Shown here in pieces: positions 44,143-56,475 of a DNA stretch of 64,000 bases. The position numbers were made by a program, and so were the translations under genes. Every line of letters starts with the position of its first letter. Position 1 is the stretch's first letter. The notes beneath the pieces are model-generated. The model was not told the DNA's origin, did no database searches, and saw only the letters and a list, made by a program, of their open reading frames with translations. Source of the DNA: Isoetes taiwanensis (Eukaryota; Streptophyta; Lycopodiopsida; Isoetales; Isoetaceae); the NCBI GenBank assembly GCA_021234155.1, contig JAJEKV010000047.1:2408494-2472493 (forward strand). Direction: 5' to 3'.

Positions 44143-46277
44143 TTTGTGATGAAGAACGAAGGGAGAACATTGATTGAGCATCATACAAGTATGGCAAGAA
44201 AGTTGAGATTCAAGCAAGAAGATTTGAGCCTAAATTCAAGACCCCTTGTTAGAGTTTGAAAGACCCCTCAAGTTTCATTGGTATGTGGCTAGATCCAAGT
44301 CATTTTGGTATTAATTCCATTTTCCAAGGCTTCTTTCATGTTCCTACCATCTTGATCCCATTCATGACTTCCTATCTCCTTCCCCTAGCCAAAGGTTGGC
44401 AAAGTTTCTTTTTTCTAGTTAAAGCACATCACATACCTATTATTCATCCACTTTCTTGATAAAATGCAAAAAACTCCACCAAATTTTGCGTATTCCTAAG
44501 GTCTAAGACCATTTGTGCACAAGTGCCAAATATTATGCCAATTCATCCACATCATCTTCAAAATGCCAAATGTCATCCACAACATCACTCAAGTACATCC
44601 ACATCACCATACACATGTCATCCACCTCATCACCACATCACAAAAAGTTTTGACTAGAAAAAAGTTATTCATCGCCTCATTGTGCCATGTCATCACCCAT
44701 TTGCCACATCACTCTATAACCTTGCCACCTCACCAAAATTAGCCTCATTTTGAGCCAAAAATTAAGATGCTTTTTTTTGCTAAAAGATTCTCCCATCACG
44801 TAGAGCATCAAAAAAGATTCCATGTGGAAAAAAGAATTTTTGAAAAAGACCTTGTTATGACCCTCATATTCCATTTCTTGGGAATCGTGCCAAATTTGAA
44901 AAAACAAACAAAAAAAATCCTATTTACTCCCTTTGGCCTAGTCACTCATTTCTACAATCACCTTTTGCCACATGGCACCTCGAGTATGTGAGGTGGCAGC
45001 CACATGGAAATAGCATATGAATAAATTATAAAATTCAGAATTTTATGCCTTATATACCCAAGCTTTTTTTTATAAAAATGCTTGTGGGATATTTCCTATG
45101 AATTCTTGAAGAACCCTAAAAAACTTGATCATGCCAAGAACCATTTTTTCTGCTGATTCAACGGCGTAATCATGGTCTACAGGTCCCGAAATGCCTGGAT
45201 CCAAGCCAAGAAACAAACAAATGCCACGGATTTTACCAATAATCAACCAAAAAAGTGGATTAGAAAAAGGGGCTTTTGCTATCAGAGAGGGGGGGAAGCT
45301 TGGAGCATGAAGAACATGTCGACTTGGCTCTGAAAGAAGGATTGAGGACTCTTACTTGAAGAATAGCTTCCATATTTCAGTTTTTTGACATGCCTTGAGC
45401 AAAAAAAATCCAAATTCTTGATGTATTTTCATATTTCCTTTGAGATTCTGATATAATACTACCCTTGGCATTGTTATGAAATTCAAATAGATGCTTATTC
45501 AAGTTGTTTCATGCAATTTTTTTTATTTTTGAGCAAAATCCCTGATATGTGCACTGAAATTTAACTGTCCCAAATCTGCAAGTTTAGCCATGCCCCATAT
45601 GCAAACTATATCTCCAAAAAATCTGAGCTTAATTTCCATGACTCTCTTGCTATTCATATTTCATTCAAAATAAATTTCATGATTTTAGCACCCATAAATC
45701 CATAGTTATGGCTTTGCAAAGTTGGTTGTTCTAGAACTGTAAAAATTTATGAGACAGTCATTGGAATTTCCTCTTCCAAGTTTGCCTTTTCAAAAATCCA
45801 TAGATTTCCAACTGCTCATCTAAAAATTCTGAAACTTTGTCATCTGCATGCCTTCCTACTCACCTTACCCCAGTCCAAGTTTCATGATTTTAGGACTTTC
45901 TCATCTCAAGTTACAGATGGTTGTTCCAAAAGTTTCAAAATTTCTGATACACTCATTGAAAATTGTTTGTTTCAAGTCTGCTTGTTCAAAAATCCATACT
46001 AAGCAAAGGAAGCTTCCAAAAATCCTGAAATTAAATACCAAGTATCCTCTACTACTGTTCTCTCACCATTTCAAGTTTGAATAAGCTTTAGTGCACGGAT
46101 CCCAAGATATGGATATGCAAACTTGGCATTCCCAAAACTGTCAAAATTTCAGGGACAGTTGAACTTTTGCAATTTGCTCCATTCTAATCCATCATTTGCT
46201 TTGAGGATTGATCACCCTAAGTGATCTGGATGTTCTAAACCACTGAGGTTGAAGGTTTTGCCAGGAACACCTTCAAC
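44143..46277 (+). mobile_element. Third copy of the non-autonomous element leader, longer version
   Basis: It matches 1828-3298 beginning with the first base after the short LTR and ending at CACCTTCAACA, before the gag-like ORF. It carries about 720 bp (45070-45790) absent from copies A and B. Both flanks of that segment are present in the other copies, where they join at a short A/T-rich junction. Copies A and B therefore probably share a deletion. Confidence 0.7.
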
Positions 46278-46429
46278 AGATTATCTTGGAGACTCTTGTT
46301 TTTGTGAGCCCGGTTGGGTGGAGAGCTTTGAGCTAGAGGCCTGGTTTGGTTTTGAGAATCTTGCGTGCTTTTAGTACTGGTTTATTATATGGTTGGTCTT
46401 TTGATTACCGGCTAACCTTTGATTCGTAT
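46278..46429. other. Short unidentified spacer
   Basis: No recognisable feature lies between the element fragment and the MITE-like repeat. Confidence 0.3.
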
Positions 46430-46808
46430 CACTGATGTCACGCCGTTAGGTTAAAAATTAATATAATAGAAACCATTAAATATTGCTTCACACTGATTGT
46501 CATGCCGTTATGTTAAGAGTTAACATAAGAAAAACCGTTAAATATTGCTTCACACTGACTATCATGCTGTTAGGTTAAAAATTGAATTACAAATGGAGCT
46601 TAAGAGATGGGGTCCCCCTACCCTTAAATTTGAAAAGGAAAATTATGGCCCGTTAAGTCCGTCACTAAAATTTAACCTAACGAAATATAGTGTGAACCCC
46701 AATTATCTTGGCGTTATTTCTGAACTCCATAATCTTAACGGAAGTTTTTAGCGACACAGTTAAGCTAATTTTTTTAACCTAACGACACTTTAACGCCCAG
46801 TATGAAGC
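46430..46808. mobile_element. MITE-like element with tandem and inverted ends
   Basis: The left side holds a 61-62-bp tandem repeat (units at 46430, 46491, 46553), each with GCCGTTAGGTTAAAAATT. The right side ends with AATTTTTTTAACCTAACGACACTTTAACG...CAGTATGAAG, the inverse of the left units; another inverse copy lies at about 46668. Inverted ends with no ORF fit a small DNA-transposon derivative. The target duplication was not identified. Confidence 0.5.
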
Positions 46809-46814
46809 GGCCCA

Positions 46815-48440
46815 ATCCCTAAATATTTTGCGCGATCTGTGAGAATCTTAGAGAATCCAGGAGAATCTATGAAAATCTTTGTGAAATCTAGGGAATCTAG
46901 GGTGATCTTTGAGAATGTTAACGAAATCTTGCAAATTCAAGTGGAATCTTCATAGAACATTGGAAAATCTCAGGGTATCTTTATAGATTATTATAGAATC
47001 TCAAGGAATCTTCAAGAGATCTTGACAAATCTAAGGGAACCTTGATAGAATCTCAAAGAATCTTGAAGAAATCCAGGAGAATCTTGAGAAATCTATGGGA
47101 ATCTTATTGGATGCCAAGGGGTATAAAGGAATCTTCATAAAACCTTAAAGAATCAAAGTAGCTTTATGGAATATTAAGGAATCTAGAAGAATATTCATAG
47201 TCTTATTGGAATATTAGAGAATCTAGAAGAATTTGTAAAGAATCTTAGAGAATCCAAGGGGATCTATGGAAATGTTGGAGAATCCAAGGGAATCTTCATG
47301 GAGTATTGAGAATTCTAGGGGAATCTTTATAAATCGTAAAGAATATTGGGAATCGTCAAGAAATATGGGGAATCTAAGGGAATGTAAAGGAATTGATGGG
47401 TGTTTTTTAGGGTCAACTTCATACAGTCCTTATTGGTACAGTAACCCTTATGGAACCTTAGGGAATCTAAGGGGATATAGTGGAATCTTAGGGGCCCCAG
47501 GGAAACTCATGTGAATTTTGTAGAATATTGAGGAACCTAGGGGAATCTTTGTAGAATCTTAGCGATCTAGGGGAATATTCCATGTAACATTGAAGGAATC
47601 TCAAAAATTTTGAAGGGAATCTTAAAGAATCATGTGGAATCTTCATAGAACATTGGCAAATATAAGGAATCTTTATAAAATATTAGAGAATCTTGAGGAA
47701 TTTTCGAGGGATCTTGAGGAATGTAAGGGAACTTTGATAGAATCTCAGAGAATCTTGAAGAAATCTAAGAGAATCTTGAGGAATCTATGGGAATATTAAT
47801 GTGTCAGGGGGTATAAGGGAATCTTTATGGAATCTTAGAGAATCTAAAGAAGCTCTATGGAATGTTAAAGAATCTAGTCTTTAGAGGCCTTAAGAGTTAT
47901 GGAGAATATAGTTATGGAGTATTCATAGAATCTTAAGATAATCTAGGAGAATCTGTATTGAATTTATGGGAAGATTTGTAGAATCTTAGGGAATCTAGGG
48001 GATCTATGGAAAGGTCATGACTTCTATTGTGTAGATTGGCGTTTTCTCTTGAAGTACAGTTTGACTTTGAAAAATTAACATTGTGAAACAAAATCTACAT
48101 TAACGATGTTGAACCATGTTGCGGGAATCCCTAGAACCTTGCAGTAGAAAGTTACAGTATAGTTTCTCAAGTTCAACACATGAAGTATTTAGATATGGCA
48201 ACTTCGCACTCATCTAACCAAACAGTTGGCTTCATACAATCCTTATATAGCAAGGGACTTTCTACAACATACAGTCCCTAAATATTTTGAATGATTTGTG
48301 AGAATCTTAAAGAATCAAGAGGAGTTAATGGAAATCTTTGTGGAATCTAAGGAAATCTAGGGTGATCTATGAAAATCTTAATGAAATCTTGCAGAATCAA
48401 GTGGAATCTTCATAAAACATTGGCAAATCTCAGGGAATCA
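46815..48440. repeat. Degenerate GAATCT array with about 0.7-kb higher-order repeat
   Basis: GAATCT or one-base variants recur every 12-30 bases for over a kilobase. Longer blocks recur too: GTGGAATCTTCATA(G/A)AACATTGG at 46941, 47634 and 48401, spaced 693 and 767 bp. The segment starting TCCCTAAATATTTTG appears at about 46816 and 48272. Between 48015 and 48270 the pattern is interrupted by ordinary sequence. ORFs in it (for example 47266-47514) are products of the repeat. Confidence 0.8.
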
Positions 48441-50265
48441 ATCTCAATTCGCCCACGAGAACATGGGTTGAAATTTAGAAGGGAAGAAGGTAACGAACTT
48501 GGCCCGCTAGCAGGCATATCCTACTGATGATGATTATTGAGATTATTCTAATTGGTCATTACATGAGAAATACATCCTATGTATGAGAAGTTTATACAAA
48601 GTTCATGTGATAAAAGCAAAGGGCATTAGTTTCTGTAAGGGTTTCTAGAAGGAGGAGAATGAGCAAATTCTAGGCAATTTTGCTGGTCGAAGTTTGGAGT
48701 ATCATAACTGGGCGACCCGATATCTAACTCAGTTAATTTTTGCTTTATTGGAAAGATTTTGGATCAGCTTTTCAGATTGGGTCTGATCAAGCTGAAAGTC
48801 AACCGTATGGCGGAGTTATGATGGAAAGAGTGATGATGGGTCAGAATTGACTGTGCATGTATCTTCTTCTACAGATTAATTCTTGGAGCTAGAAGCCGGT
48901 CATCTGAGGTACAAGCATTTGTAAGGGGTCTATACTTGAAGGAATTCTCAGGTGGGTAGTTTATGCTTACGTCAAGGGATGTACAGATTGCATGTCCTTG
49001 AGTAATTGAGATCTTATGTGAGTATGGTTGAATCAAAATTAAGACTAAAATTTGGAATTGAAAAGGATTGTATCAAGAACACTAGAATTGGAAGTCTTCA
49101 ACATAAGAATCTTCAAGCCACCTATCTTTTGTTTTCTTTTTGTGCTAACTTTCCATGAGAAATTGCTGGCAAGTTGGCTGGTGATGGAAACTTAGAGGTG
49201 ATCTGGCTGAACTAGAGGAATTTGGCTGTTCGGTAAGTTAGGTGGGGCATAGAATGGAAGGTGTAAGATACAAAGATTGTGCTAACTTTACCTAATATGC
49301 CCTATAGATGAATATATTGTACTCTCAGAGGTACCATTTATTTTCTTGAACAACCCTAATAAGCAATCCTAGCATGTGCCAACATGGGAAGTCACAAATA
49401 CAAATGGACTGCGTAGTTTGTTCCTCCCCTTTCCACCATCTTCCCTTTTTTTCTTGGCTACCTTGCAAGATGTTTTATTGCCTACTGGTAAGTTCTCTTC
49501 AACGAATTTGTCTTTGGATCTCTAGGATGAAATGTATTTATTATTATTATTACTTCTTACCAAAGAAAAAGTTCTCTGCCTTCTATGTACAGTTGCAATA
49601 GGTTGTTTTGTGTGCTGATATGTGTATAGATTTGTTTCTTTTTAATAGTTGTATGTGTTGGTGTGCAGAGAGCAGCACGTGCGACTTTTCTACGATCATT
49701 TTCTAATTAAATAGCCTGGTACAGAAACAAAAACTCCATGGCATAATGATCATTCATATTGGCAGGTCAATGGTGATGTTGTATCTATCTAGGTAGCATT
49801 GGATTCAATTCCAAGTTCAGCTTGTCTGCAGTATGTGAAGGGTTCTCACAAGTGGAGACTAAAGCATAGGTTACATCTCAACCACATATGTTATAAAATG
49901 GACGAGTATTTGTATTAAAAGCTCTTGTGATAGGATAATTGTGACATCCTTAGTTGTCATCATAGTACTAGTAATGCATGGCTGTTGTGCAACGTCTGAG
50001 CCTTTTAAAGAACTTGTAAAGAGGCTTTAAGATTTCAGAGGATAAATGACTTGTGTTGACATATCCTATGCTTCATTGAGGTTTTACATGGTAGTTGTGA
50101 GCACTATATCATGAACAATCTGACAAGAATTGCGCAGATATACCTCCAATAATTTAGAACATTACAATTTCAGATTGAGAAGAATTTCCCTTAAGGTGGT
50201 CTGGTCTGCCACCTCATTGTCAAAATTGCAGAGTAAGGCACTTTTGGTATGAATCTTGCAAGGAA
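48441..50265. other. Unidentified DNA upstream of the L1
   Basis: No gene is recognised. A TTATTATTATTATTA run occurs near 49538. The true 5' end of the L1 at 50266 may lie in the last few hundred bases, but no target duplication was found. Confidence 0.35.
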
Positions 50266-51729
50266 TTGTCACCTTCTATTGCTATGAATGACAGCTCTAT
50301 GACCAAGTTGACTGACAACAAAGAAGTCAATCAGAAAGTCAATTTCATGGTCAATAACAGCAAGGAAGTCAATGTACAACAGAAAGGGCAAAATTCCAGA
50401 GAGCATACTTCTCACTATGATGCTTCAAACAAAATCAGTGGTATTGGATTTCCAGATATTATCTCAAGAGATAATAAATTTCAGTGGACCAAAGTCAATG
50501 GAAGCTATAAAAGAATCCAAAGAAAGAAGAAGATGAAAGAATCTCAGGCTAACAATGCAACTGATATAAGTAATACAAAGAGCCATGAGAAGACTCCTCC
50601 TTTAATGGAAAGGGTTCTTCACAGCAAATTAAGGTGTTGCATAATGCTGCAACAGTGGCTCAAAAAATAGACAAAGTCAGCAGCCTTCATGAAACCTTGA
50701 ATAAGATTATTTTGGATGCCAAAACTTCTGGCAGAAACAATGAGATCTCTCTCTCTCTCTTAAAACTCTGAAAAGAGTAAGAGTGGTCCATTAAACAAGA
50801 AAAGCAAACATGGCAAGGTCTTTGAACTAAAAAGTACAAATAGTAGCCAGCTACTCAGTGATGAAATTGATCCTAGAGACACTTTGGTGGAAGTTGTTCC
50901 TGCTCCAGCCCCAACTTTTGATTGTAATCATCTCAAGTCATCTGATAAGGTGGACACTCCTCCTCAAGATAACTCAAAGGACTGCTTCAATCAAATAAAT
51001 GGTAATACCAACCAATTTCAGGTATTAGCTAACCTTGATTCTGAGTTAGATTTGGATGTAATTTTGAGCAATTCTCATGATGACACAAACAAAAATTGTC
51101 AATCCCCCATTATTGATCTTTCTCCAGCCTCTGATCCCTTTCTTCCTCCACACTCCATTATAGCTAATGACATTGCTGAGCAATTAGCTTCCTTGCAAGA
51201 GGGTCTCAGCTCTCAATCTCAGCAGGCCTGCCTATGGAATTTGATGGATGAAGAAATTGTGCAAGATACTCCAGACAGGGAGATGATCCCTCAAGACATT
51301 GGCCAGGATCTCTATGAAAAGACTTCCAAGTTTGAAGATATTGGCACTTTGAAGAAAACTCAAGAAATGGTCACTACTTTGTCAGGTCAGATTTCTTCAC
51401 CTCATGAATGTTTTTTGGTTAAATCTGTCAATAACTTGGACCATTCTCCTCCCATAAATAAAATGTTTGAATTTATCCCTGGGGGAGCTTCTGAAGTTAG
51501 TGATGATGATATGGATAAAGAGAATTGGGAGGGGGGTAAGTTTCTTGTAGAATGCCCTCCTCCTGAGGTTACTTCCAAGTCTATTTCATCTCGGGGTAAG
51601 AATTTAGCTAAGTCCAAAAATTATGACACCCCCCTGGCTGAGCTCATTAATCTGCATAATACCCCAGCTGCCAATACTAGAAGTAAGATTAAAAAGGGAA
51701 AAGGAAAAAAGAAACTTCATAGACTCTGA
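50266..51729 (+). pseudogene. L1 ORF1 remnant
   Basis: Two stretches in the same frame (50266-50670 and 50884-51729) are separated by stops and a CT microsatellite (50748-50760). The first is Lys/Asn-rich and basic (RIQRKKKMKESQ). The second is acidic and Ser/Pro-rich, with a basic C-terminus (RSKIKKGKGKKKLHRL). Plant L1 ORF1 proteins bind LINE RNA, usually through an N-terminal DUF4283-like domain and a CCHC knuckle; neither is visible, so the 5' part is missing or decayed. Confidence 0.6.
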
Positions 51730-53829
51730 ATCCTTGATTTTCTATCTCTCTCTGATTCTCTTAGGCCCCTCAATGATTCTTTCTTGGAATGTAAGGGGAA
51801 TCAAGGGCCCTATCAAAAGGAGGAGAGCTATCTCCCAAATTAGGAGTTATAATGCTGATATCATTATGCTCCAGGAAGTTAAGCTTCCTAAATTTGAGAT
51901 TTCCAATCTTGGAGATTGGATTTTCCCTGGTGCCTTTTCCACTTGGATTGAAGCCTCTGGAAGAAGTGAAGGTATTGTCATGATCTGGAGAAACCTGAAA
52001 CATCTCTCCTTCTATAATTCCCCTTCCAAAATGTGGCAAGCTGTTACCTTTCAATTTCAGGACTCGGTTTTTGGAGTAATTAATGTATATGCCTCCACTA
52101 ACCCTAAAGATAGGGAATTACTTTAGACTGAAATTAATCTTTGGTTACAAAATAATCCTAATTCTGATTGGATTATTGGGGGTGATTTTAATAACACTCC
52201 TGATTGGAACATGAAGCTTGGCAACAAAATTAATATGTCCATTCCTGAGAGGAATAATTGGGAATCTTTTATATCTGATAATGCTCTGGTTTATGTTCCC
52301 TCTTCTACTGCCTCATATACCTGGTCTAATAAACAGAAGGGGGACTATAGCCCAAATTCCTCTCTTTGGGACAATTGTTTTGTCACTAGTGACGAAGGCA
52401 ATATTATCTCAGATCACCAGCCCCAATTCCTTTGCACTAAGCAGTTAACTCAAATTCCTAGAGATGGTAATGCCTCTTACAAGTTTAACTGTGCTCTTCT
52501 TGAGAATGATTCTTTTGTGAAAGACTTCAGGGATTTCTATCTGCAAATTCCAGAAGAGAGTAATCAGTATTCTATGAAAAGATTTTATGGCAGAATTAAG
52601 AAGATCAAAAGTTGGATTAAGGAATGGTCAAAAAGCAGGCACATGTCCAAAGTCAATGAGAAGGAGCAGATGCTTTCCAAAATGAGAGATATCAGATCTC
52701 TTCTTCAAGATGATCCATATAACTTAAACCTGCAGCTTGGTGAAGAGCTCCTTGAAAACTACTTAAGGAGTATTGAGGAAGTTGAAGCCAAGATTTCAAC
52801 TATAAAATGTAAAATTAAATTCAGCAAAGATATGGACTGTGGCAGCTCTAGATTTTTCTTCAAAATGGCTAAAGTTAGGCTCCTAAGGAACTCTATCACT
52901 CAGGTTAGAACTGATGCAGGGTTGTTAGTAGAAGATCCCAAGCTGATCAAAACCTTCTTCCAGGATAGCTATGCTTCCCTCTTCTCCAAATTGCCTGCTA
53001 ATCTCATTGACTCAGTTAAAGAGAAGAATTTCTTGGATTTGCTGGACAAGATAATCCCTTCTCCCATTGATAATATGGATGTTTCCTTTGTGGCCCCTCC
53101 AGATGAACTCGAGATATTTAAGGTGCTAAGTTCCTTTAGTAAGAATAAATCTCCTGGGCCAGATGGCCTTCCATGTGAATTTTTTATTCACTTCTGGGAT
53201 ATACTCAAGCCTGACATCATTTCTATGGTTAAAGGTTTTTGGGAGGTCAATTATCTGCATCCTTCCATATCAGCTGGGTTTATTTCTGTTATCTCCAAAG
53301 TTGACAATCCTTCTACTTTCTCTGATTGGAGGCCTATCTTCCTGACCAACACCTCATATAAAATCTGTGCCAAAATCATTGCTAATAGAACCAAGGCTTA
53401 TCTGCAGAAAAATATCTCTCTTCATCAGTCTGCTTTTCTCTCTAACAGGTTTATTTTGGACAATTACATCACAGCTATGGAAGGTCTTCATTGGAATAGA
53501 GTCTCTAACCAAAATTGTGTTCTTTTAAAGCTTGATTTCAAGAAAGCATTTGATACTGTTAGGTGGGATTTCCTTGATCTTGCCTTGTCGAAGTTTGGTT
53601 TTCATCCCAAGCTGAGACTTTTAATTCATGGTTTGAATGCCTACTCCAACTCTGCTATCATTTTGAATGGATCCCCTTCTCATTTCTTCCCTCTAGCTCG
53701 AGGTGTGAGGCAAGGCTGCCCTCTTGCTCCATACCTTTTTCTGATAGTTGCTGAGATGCTCACAAAGGCTGTCTTACATTTCAAGGACCTTGGAGAGCTT
53801 AAGGGTCTTAAAATGCCTAACAGTGATGA

Positions 53830-53965
53830 CGTGTTCGAACCTCACTAGGATCTTGGCATCCTAGGACCTTTGGCCCCTGGTATCCTTGTAGGGGGTGGTG
53901 CTCCTTGAAGAGGGAGCATCGTATATCCTGAGGGGATGCTGGCTTGTGCTACGACGTAAAAAATA

Positions 53966-54053
<88 letters not shown>

Positions 54054-54056
54054 TCC
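53830..54056 (+). mobile_element. SINE-like insertion with (CT)n tail in the L1 RT
   Basis: It separates the RT block ending LKMPNSDD from QYADDTF. It opens with GTGTTCGAACCTC, close to a tRNA box B, has a 120-bp body ending GGATGCTGGCTTGTGCTACGACGTAAAAAATACATC, and a roughly 80-base CT-repeat tail (53968-54046). The 3' body end resembles the SINE at 59711-59940 and the 3' ends of the non-L1 LINEs. No box A is visible, so it is probably 5'-truncated. Confidence 0.55.
53968..54046 (+). repeat. (CT)n microsatellite
   Basis: A near-perfect CT dinucleotide run, interpreted as the tail of the SINE-like insertion. Confidence 0.9.
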
Positions 54057-55762
54057 CAATATGCTGATGACACCTTTGCTTTCTTAGATGCTGATATCTC
54101 TAATATTGATTTTTTTCTTGAGATTATTAGCAATTCTCAGCTGCATTTGGTGTTCATTTAAATTTGGCCAAATGTGTGATCATTGGAGATAATATCCAGC
54201 CAAATTTTGCTGATATTAAAGTTTTAAATACCAACCAAGCAGGTATGCCTTTATCTCTAAATCCTAGTCTAAAAGGTCTTTGGCAACCAATCATTGACAG
54301 AATTAGAAAGAAGCTGAATAATTTCAAAGGAGGTTTATCCCTAGCTGGCAGAACTTTAATTGCTAACTCTGTTCTTGCTAGTTCTCATATCTACTTCTCT
54401 TCTGCTCTTGTGGCTCCCAAGGCTGTTTACTATGAGATTGAGAAAACAATCAGGAGATTTATCTGGAAGGGGTCACATATGGTAGGTTGGAAGTTTGTTG
54501 CCAATCCTAAAGAGTTGGGGGGATTAGGTTGCAAAAATCTTCATCTGCAAGCCTGTGCTCTTGCTGGTAAATACATCTGGAAGTCTTTGTTGAATAATTC
54601 AAGTTCCTCCTCTCAATTTATTAGATATTGGCTTCTATGCTCTCACCCTGAGGGTCATCCTTCTATTAGCCATATCCTTCCTGATTCATGCTTCAATGTC
54701 CTCCATGCTGGTGTTAATACTTCTCCTCTTATGAAGAACATTCTTAACGCATGGAATAAAGTTCAATCTGCCTTTGAATATGCTCCTCCTCAAGATCTGA
54801 ACCTGCAAATGTCAATTTTCTGGAATCCTATTCTCAAGAACCATCCAAGTAAAGTCCTAGCTTTGAGACATCCGAGGGTGTACAAAAAATGGTCTGACTA
54901 TGGCTTCAAGATTGTACAAGACCTTTATATCAACAACAAGCTAATCTCTTGGACCTATTTGAAGAACATCATTCATGGTACTTCGAGTGACAAAAAGGTT
55001 TATTTTCACATAAAGTCTATTCTGCCTCATGTCTGGGTGAATAACATTGTTCCAAAGGCAACCAATTGGAATCTGGAAGGTAAATGTCATTATAAAGTTA
55101 GCAAGATCTACTCTTTGATAAGTAGAAATGATGAACCATCCAAGGCAAGTTCTAAATGGCTTATCTCGGAGGAGGAAAGCAACATTCTGTTCAAGGAGGT
55201 CTGGAACTCATATTGCTTCCCTAAGGTTAATTTCTTTATTTGGCTGATAGCTAATAAAAGTATTCCCAATTTACAATTGCTTGCCAATAGGAATGCTGAT
55301 ATCTCTGCTTTCTGCCATCTTGGTTGCAATAGGGAGGAAAATCTTGAGCACATTTTCTTTTGTCCCAAGCTCAATTCCTTTTGGTCATGGTTCTTTGATA
55401 AACTGGGTCATCTTTTCCCCAATAAGATTCCAGGCAATCTATTGTCATACATTCAGAATAAGTGTGCCTTTGTTAACTCTGTCATGTTTATTGCTTTGTG
55501 GAATGTCTGGAAAGCAAGGAATAGAGTGGTTTATGGTATGAAAAAATTCTCAACTTTTTGGATTAAGGTGCACTTTCAATTTGATGTTGAGTCCACTGCA
55601 TCAGCTCATAAAAGAAAATATGCTGATAAATACAACAGGAAATGGAACTCAATTGGTCTTTTCAGGGGGTCTTTTGATTTATTTGCATCTAATCTTAATG
55701 TCATTAATTCTAATTCTATCTTTGATGATGATGTTAGCTTACTTGAAGATATGCAAAGCTAG

Positions 55763-56475
55763 TCTGGGGGAGGTTGAAGACAGCCTTCTCAAGATAGACA
55801 TTGGCCAAGATCTCAGTGTGTTCTTTAGCACAATCACTATGGTGGAAGCGGGAAGTGGTGCAAGTTTACAACATGTTCGACTTTCTTTCCATGTATCACT
55901 ACTTCATGACTCAGAATCAGTTTTCAAGGTTCAGAGAACAGTATTACACACATAGAATGCTGGCAGATCTATATGGCTCCCTGCTATGCTTGAGTGAGGT
56001 TGATCCCTCTTGCATTGAGGAAATTGCTGAGCAGACTGTTGACTCATATACCTTTGATTATGCTGCTCCTTTCTATGCTTACTTCAATTCTAAACTTGAC
56101 TCTCTATGCCTTTAGGCTACCTTATCTCTCTCATCTCTCCTGGACGCATTCCCGACCCTGCACTGTCATCAATTGCTCAATCTTATTTCCTAATCTGGCA
56201 GGAGTTTTTGGTTGCTTGTTTCAGGTCCATTTTTGGCTGGGGTCGAGGTTCCTCCTTTTCTACTGAAGTCAGTTTTAATTCATATATTATCTTCTAGGAT
56301 CACTAAAAGTTTGAAACTTGACTTGCCTCACATATGTTGAGCAATATTTGCCCTATTTATGTTACATAATTTTGGCTATAGACCTTTGCTAAAATGTATT
56401 CTGCTGCCATAAGCAGAATCATGTACTGTTTTTCTTGATTAATGGAAAAATCTACTCTTACTCTCAAAAAAAAAA
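55763..56475 (+). other. L1 3' untranslated region and poly(A)
   Basis: It begins after the ORF2 stop. It ends ...TTTTTCTTGATTAATGGAAAAATCTACTC and A10, similar in style to the other L1 tails here. The 104-residue frame at 55801 is not supported by any L1 domain. Confidence 0.65.

Larger units (their letters stand above)
51773..55762 (+). pseudogene. L1 ORF2: endonuclease, reverse transcriptase, zf-RVT
   Basis: It starts MILSWNVRGIKGP. The endonuclease/exonuclease/phosphatase fold has LQEVK, GGDFNNTPDW and SDHQPQ at the expected order. RT blocks follow: SPGPDGLPCEFF, FSDWRPIFLTN, LLKLDFKKAFDTVRWDF, GVRQGCPLAPYLF, then YADDTFAF after the SINE. The zf-RVT domain shows PKVNFFIWLIANKSIP and CHLGCNREENLEHIFFC. 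Lesions are TAG at 52124-52126 (one-base change from CAG likely), an insertion at about 53830-54056, and a frameshift near 54145. It nicked and copied DNA for LINE retrotransposition; now defective. Confidence 0.9.
50266..56475 (+). mobile_element. Nearly full-length L1 LINE
   Basis: The order is ORF1 remnant, endonuclease, reverse transcriptase, zf-RVT, 700-bp 3' UTR and A10 (56466-56475). It belongs to a different family from the L1 at 14056. ORF2 carries one in-frame TAG, a SINE-like insertion and a frameshift after it. A matching target duplication was not found on the left, so the 5' end is uncertain. Confidence 0.85.

Noticed and set aside
47266-47514. 82-residue ORF rich in repeated NLR/GI motifs
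   Set aside because: It is translation of the GAATCT array and has no independent support.
55801-56115. 104-residue ORF after L1 ORF2
   Set aside because: It lies in the 3' UTR between the ORF2 stop and the poly(A). No L1 domain is expected there.
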